NCBI GenBank assembly: GCA_001600635.1 | Contig: BCKL01000006.1 | Coordinates: 1 to 64,000, forward strand | Length of the DNA: 64,000 bases | Source of the DNA: Leucosporidium creatinivorum | Lineage: Eukaryota; Basidiomycota; Microbotryomycetes; Leucosporidiales; Leucosporidiaceae | Reading direction: 5' to 3' | In this document: positions 61,373-64,000 of the stretch, one piece after another | Numbering within the stretch: position 1 is the first letter of the stretch | How the letters are laid out: the number at the start of each line of letters is the position of its first letter | Notes under the pieces: generated by a model | Databases searched by the model: none | The model's input: the letters and a program-made list of their open reading frames with translations, nothing else | Told to the model about the DNA's origin: nothing | Position numbers and translations under genes: made by a program

Positions 61373-62398
61373 CTAGATCTTGTAAGAGTGGTCCTGGCGA
61401 GGAGGAGGAAGGACGTTAGTCGAGCGTGAGTCTCACGCTCGAGTAAGTGAACTCACCTGCTCGACGTGAGAGTAGTCGGAATTGTATTGCTTAGGCTCGT
61501 AGTGCTTGGGCTCGTAGTGCTTGGGCTCGTAGTGCTTGGGCTCATAGTGAGAATCCTTGGCCGGCTTCTGCGCGAGGAAGGGACCGAGGCAGGGAGGTCA
61601 GCATAGGGAAAGCGAGGAGAGCGTGAGAGCGTGAGAGAAATACCTTTCCGTTCTTGACGCGGTCGTGCTTTCCGTCCTCGTGCTTGCTGTGCTTTCCGCC
61701 CTCGTTTTTCTTGCCGTCGTGGTTCTGGAGAGAGACGGAGGGGGAGAGGATCAGCCCACGAAGAGGGGAGAGGGGCAGCAGAGGCCGAGCTGTAGCAAAG
61801 AGCTCACCTTGCCATCCTTGGCGTGGTACATCTTCCAGAAGACATCCTGCACGGGAGGAGAAAGCCGAGTTAGCCAGCGCCGAAGGAAGGTGAGGAAAGG
61901 TCAGCAATGTACCTTGCACTTGAAATCCATGTCCTTATACTCGGGACCGGAGTTGCGAGCGTAGATCTGTGTGAGATGGGAGGTCAGCGACTAGCGAGCA
62001 AGGCAAGAGATGGGAGAGCGAAGCGCACCTTATCGTGCTCTTTGTCGTGCTTGCGCTTGAGGCAGACCTTCTTGAGATCCTCGTACTCCTTGGTCTTGGG
62101 ATTCATGTATTTGTGAGGCTCCTGCGCGAAGGGGAGAGGAGGAAGCCAGGTCAGCGAGGGGAAGGAAGACCGAGGGCGGGAAGCGGAAGAGAGACGTACC
62201 GGGTAGGGCTTGTAGACGTCTTTCTCCTTGCTGTACGAAGGCGTGTACTCCTGGAGAGAAGCTGTCAGTAAGAGAACGAGAAGGAGGATCGTGAGCACGA
62301 GAGAGAAGACTGACCTTGCCTCCGTTCGGCGCAGGCGAAGCGACGACCATGGCAGCGAGCGAGGCGACGACGGTGAGGGCGAGGGTACGAGTGAGCAT
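61373..62398 (-). CDS. Small secreted Lys/His/Tyr-rich protein (177 aa), novel
   Basis: Eight exons on the minus strand, every intron in phase 0. Exon 1 encodes a signal peptide (MLTRTLALTVVASLAAMVVA, then SPAPNGGK). Next come EYTPSYSKEKDVYKPYP; a 31-residue exon with EDLKKVCLKRKHDKEHDK; IYARNSGPEYKDMDFKCK; DVFWKMYHAKDGK; a Gly/His/Lys-rich exon (NHDGKKNEGGKHSKHEDGKH...); KPAKDSHYEPKHYEPKHY and further repeats of the five-residue unit YEPKH; and finally DHSYKI. Only two cysteines occur in the mature part. Almost every exon ends in Lys. All donors, GCTGAC branches and acceptors are canonical. No family is recognised; a secreted cell-wall, metal-binding or effector-like role is speculation. Confidence 0.8.
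61482..61549. repeat. 15-bp tandem repeat encoding HYEPK units
   Basis: About four copies of GCTCGTAGTGCTTGG (plus strand) inside the penultimate exon of the secreted protein; the outer units are diverged by one or two bases. Confidence 0.85.
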
Positions 62399-62608
62399 CC
62401 TGAGAAGTGGAAGTGAGGTGGTGGTGACTTGGGAGGGTGGGAGATGGAGAGCGAGTGAGGTGAAGGAAGGTAACCTTGGGAAGCGCTCGCCAGTCGGTTT
62501 TGGGCTCGTCGCTCTGTGCGACGGCCCTCGTCAAGCTTGGCTCTCCAAACTCACGGCCAGCGTTCTGTCCGTCTCTCGTACATAGTGCGGCGCCCATGTT
62601 GTGCTGCA

Positions 62609-64000
62609 TTAGACGTCCTCCGCAGCTACCTCCTTCGGTCTCGGCGCCCTCCCTACTCGCTTCCCCCTTCCGGCGAACCTCGTCACTCCTACCCTCTTTC
62701 CCTTCCCAGCTAAGAAGGGCTCCAATCTCTGCAAATCCCTCAACCCTCCCCGCCCCTCTGGCCTCTCTCGTCTCACCGCGCTTCGGACTTGACGGATGTT
62801 GGCGAGGTTGAGCTGGACGGCGCGCGAATGCTCTTCGGTCCTCGAGCTGGCGAGTTTGGGGATCGCGGATGGTCGGTGGGTCGATGAAGAAGGGGAGCCG
62901 GAAGAGGGTGTTGTCGAAGCGATCTTGTTGCCCTGCCACTTGAGCCATCTTCTCGTCCGCTGAAGGGCGTAGTATACTGCCTCGTCCGGCTTCATCCCTC
63001 CCGCCAGCTTGCTCGACATCAGCTCTTGCGCCTCCAGTAGTCGTCCAGTCTGCGCGAGGGTGCGGTACATGATCGAGACGAAAACGGCGTCGAGTCCAAC
63101 GTCCTCGCCTCCCGCTCCCTGCAGCTCGTGCCCGACCTCGGCGCTCGAAGTAGGGGCGAAGCGGTTCGCCGCTTCATCCCATACGGCCCTCACGCCATCG
63201 ACGTCCCTTCTCCGCGACGCCGCCATCGCCAGCGTTGCGAACATGGTCCGATCCGGCTCCAGCCCCCGCTCCCTCATCTCCCGATACACGCTCATCGCCT
63301 GGTCCCACATGCCGAGCTTGGCGAGTCCACCGACGAGGACCGAGTAGAGCGAGACGTGTGGTTGGACGCCAAAGTGGTCGAAAGCGCGCTGAAGGGTCTC
63401 GTGAGCGCCGGCGGGGTTGCCGAGGCGAATGTAGGCGCGGAGGATGATGGCGAGGTGGCTGTGGGTAGGGCGGATACCGCGGTCGATGAGCGAGGTCTGT
63501 AGGTAGTCCCACATTGAGTTGACTGAGGACGAAGCGCGAAGATGGTGACCGGTGGTGGAGGTGCCAGGCTGAGTTCGTCGATCGAGGAGGGAGGAGTGAA
63601 TGCGGGTGATGGGTGTAGGAAGGGGTGAAGAGGAGGTAGTCGAGTTGTTGGTGGTGGTTGATGGAAGATGAGTGGGAGCGGCGACGGGGTCCTCCGACAT
63701 GCCGAGCGCTGGCTCGAGGAAGGCTGCCGGCAGCAGCCTCTCCCTCATCTCCCGCTTCCGCTGCTCCCTCCGCGCTGCCCAAGGCTTCTTGCCAGGGCTG
63801 CTGGGTCCGGACCACCTCTCCCTCTTCCACGCGGCCTCCAGCAGCTGGTTGAGGTTGGCGACCGTCGGCTTGCGCTTCCTCGCCGTGAGCTCGTACATCC
63901 TGACGATGAGCTCGGCATTCGTCCTCGGCTCCTCTCCACGCTCGATTGCGACGTAATCCACCAATGCGGCGACCATGCCTTCCGTGACCTCGACCGACTG
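62609..64000 (-). CDS. Pentatricopeptide-repeat protein, 5' end beyond the window
   Basis: A single open frame that stays open through base 64000, so the N-terminus is missing. PPR-like helical pairs are clear: IDRGIRPTHSHLAIILRAYI, AHETLQRAFDHFGVQPHVSL, YSVLVGGLAKLGMWDQAMSV and YREMRERGLEPDRTMFATLA; later repeats are MYRTLAQTGRLLEAQELMSS and GGMKPDEAVYYAL. Ser/Thr-rich low-complexity segments and a basic C-terminus (FAGRGKRVGRAPRPKE) surround them. PPR proteins in fungi usually bind mitochondrial transcripts; the presequence would be outside the window. The visible stop is at 62609. Confidence 0.88.
   Translation of the reverse strand, partial: QSVEVTEGMVAALVDYVAIERGEEPRTNAELIVRMYELTARKRKPTVANLNQLLEAAWKRERWSGPSSPGKKPWAARREQRKREMRERLLPAAFLEPALGMSEDPVAAPTHLPSTTTNNSTTSSSPLPTPITRIHSSLLDRRTQPGTSTTGHHLRASSSVNSMWDYLQTSLIDRGIRPTHSHLAIILRAYIRLGNPAGAHETLQRAFDHFGVQPHVSLYSVLVGGLAKLGMWDQAMSVYREMRERGLEPDRTMFATLAMAASRRRDVDGVRAVWDEAANRFAPTSSAEVGHELQGAGGEDVGLDAVFVSIMYRTLAQTGRLLEAQELMSSKLAGGMKPDEAVYYALQRTRRWLKWQGNKIASTTPSSGSPSSSTHRPSAIPKLASSRTEEHSRAVQLNLANIRQVRSAVRRERPEGRGGLRDLQRLEPFLAGKGKRVGVTRFAGRGKRVGRAPRPKEVAAEDV

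Overview
The window is nuclear DNA of a GC-rich, intron-dense basidiomycete. The intron style (many introns of about 50-90 nt, a near-constant GCTGAC/GCTGACC branch site, CAG/TAG acceptors), the protein families and the codon bias suggest a Pucciniomycotina yeast of the Rhodotorula/Sporobolomyces type. That taxon is an inference; no rRNA or other marker is present. Most genes are conserved housekeeping genes, densely packed on both strands. I saw no LTR elements, LINEs, DNA transposons, CRISPR arrays or tRNA genes.

Layout: 1-1137 is a perfect inverted copy of the 3' end of glutamine synthetase, whose complete gene follows at 2441-4504 (right arm 4155-5291). Next come a TTC1-like TPR protein (-), a secreted beta-helix protein (+), ATG12 (-) divergent from the TORC1 subunit Raptor/KOG1 (+), a leucine-rich-repeat protein (+), a small acidic protein (+), a stray 170-bp piece of the pyruvate dehydrogenase E2 gene, the RFC2/RFC4-type clamp-loader subunit (-), an amino-acid permease (-) and the intact E2 gene (-).

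From 29.5 to 43 kb: a small coiled-coil protein (-), casein kinase I (+), a weakly supported small spliced gene (-), a disordered lysine-rich protein (+), an MFS transporter (-), a PTM1/GPR107-like (GOST) seven-TM protein (+) and Elongator subunit ELP4 (-). From 43 to 64 kb: a large type II membrane protein with an EGF-like module (+), prolyl oligopeptidase (+), Mediator MED10 (+), ARS2/SERRATE (-), actin (+), an F-box-like protein truncated near a 200-N gap (-), a small secreted Lys/His/Tyr-rich protein (-) and a pentatricopeptide-repeat protein running off the right edge (-).

The most striking signals are structural. (1) A perfect 1,137-bp inverted repeat around glutamine synthetase. (2) Extremely short coding exons: 3 nt in actin, 4 nt in casein kinase I, 10 nt in RFC. 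They are required to restore invariant family residues. (3) Two GC-AG introns. (4) A head-to-head pair of ATG12 and Raptor, an autophagy conjugation factor and a component of the kinase complex that represses autophagy. (5) A secreted protein built from eight exons that are all in phase 0. No wholly new multi-gene system is evident.
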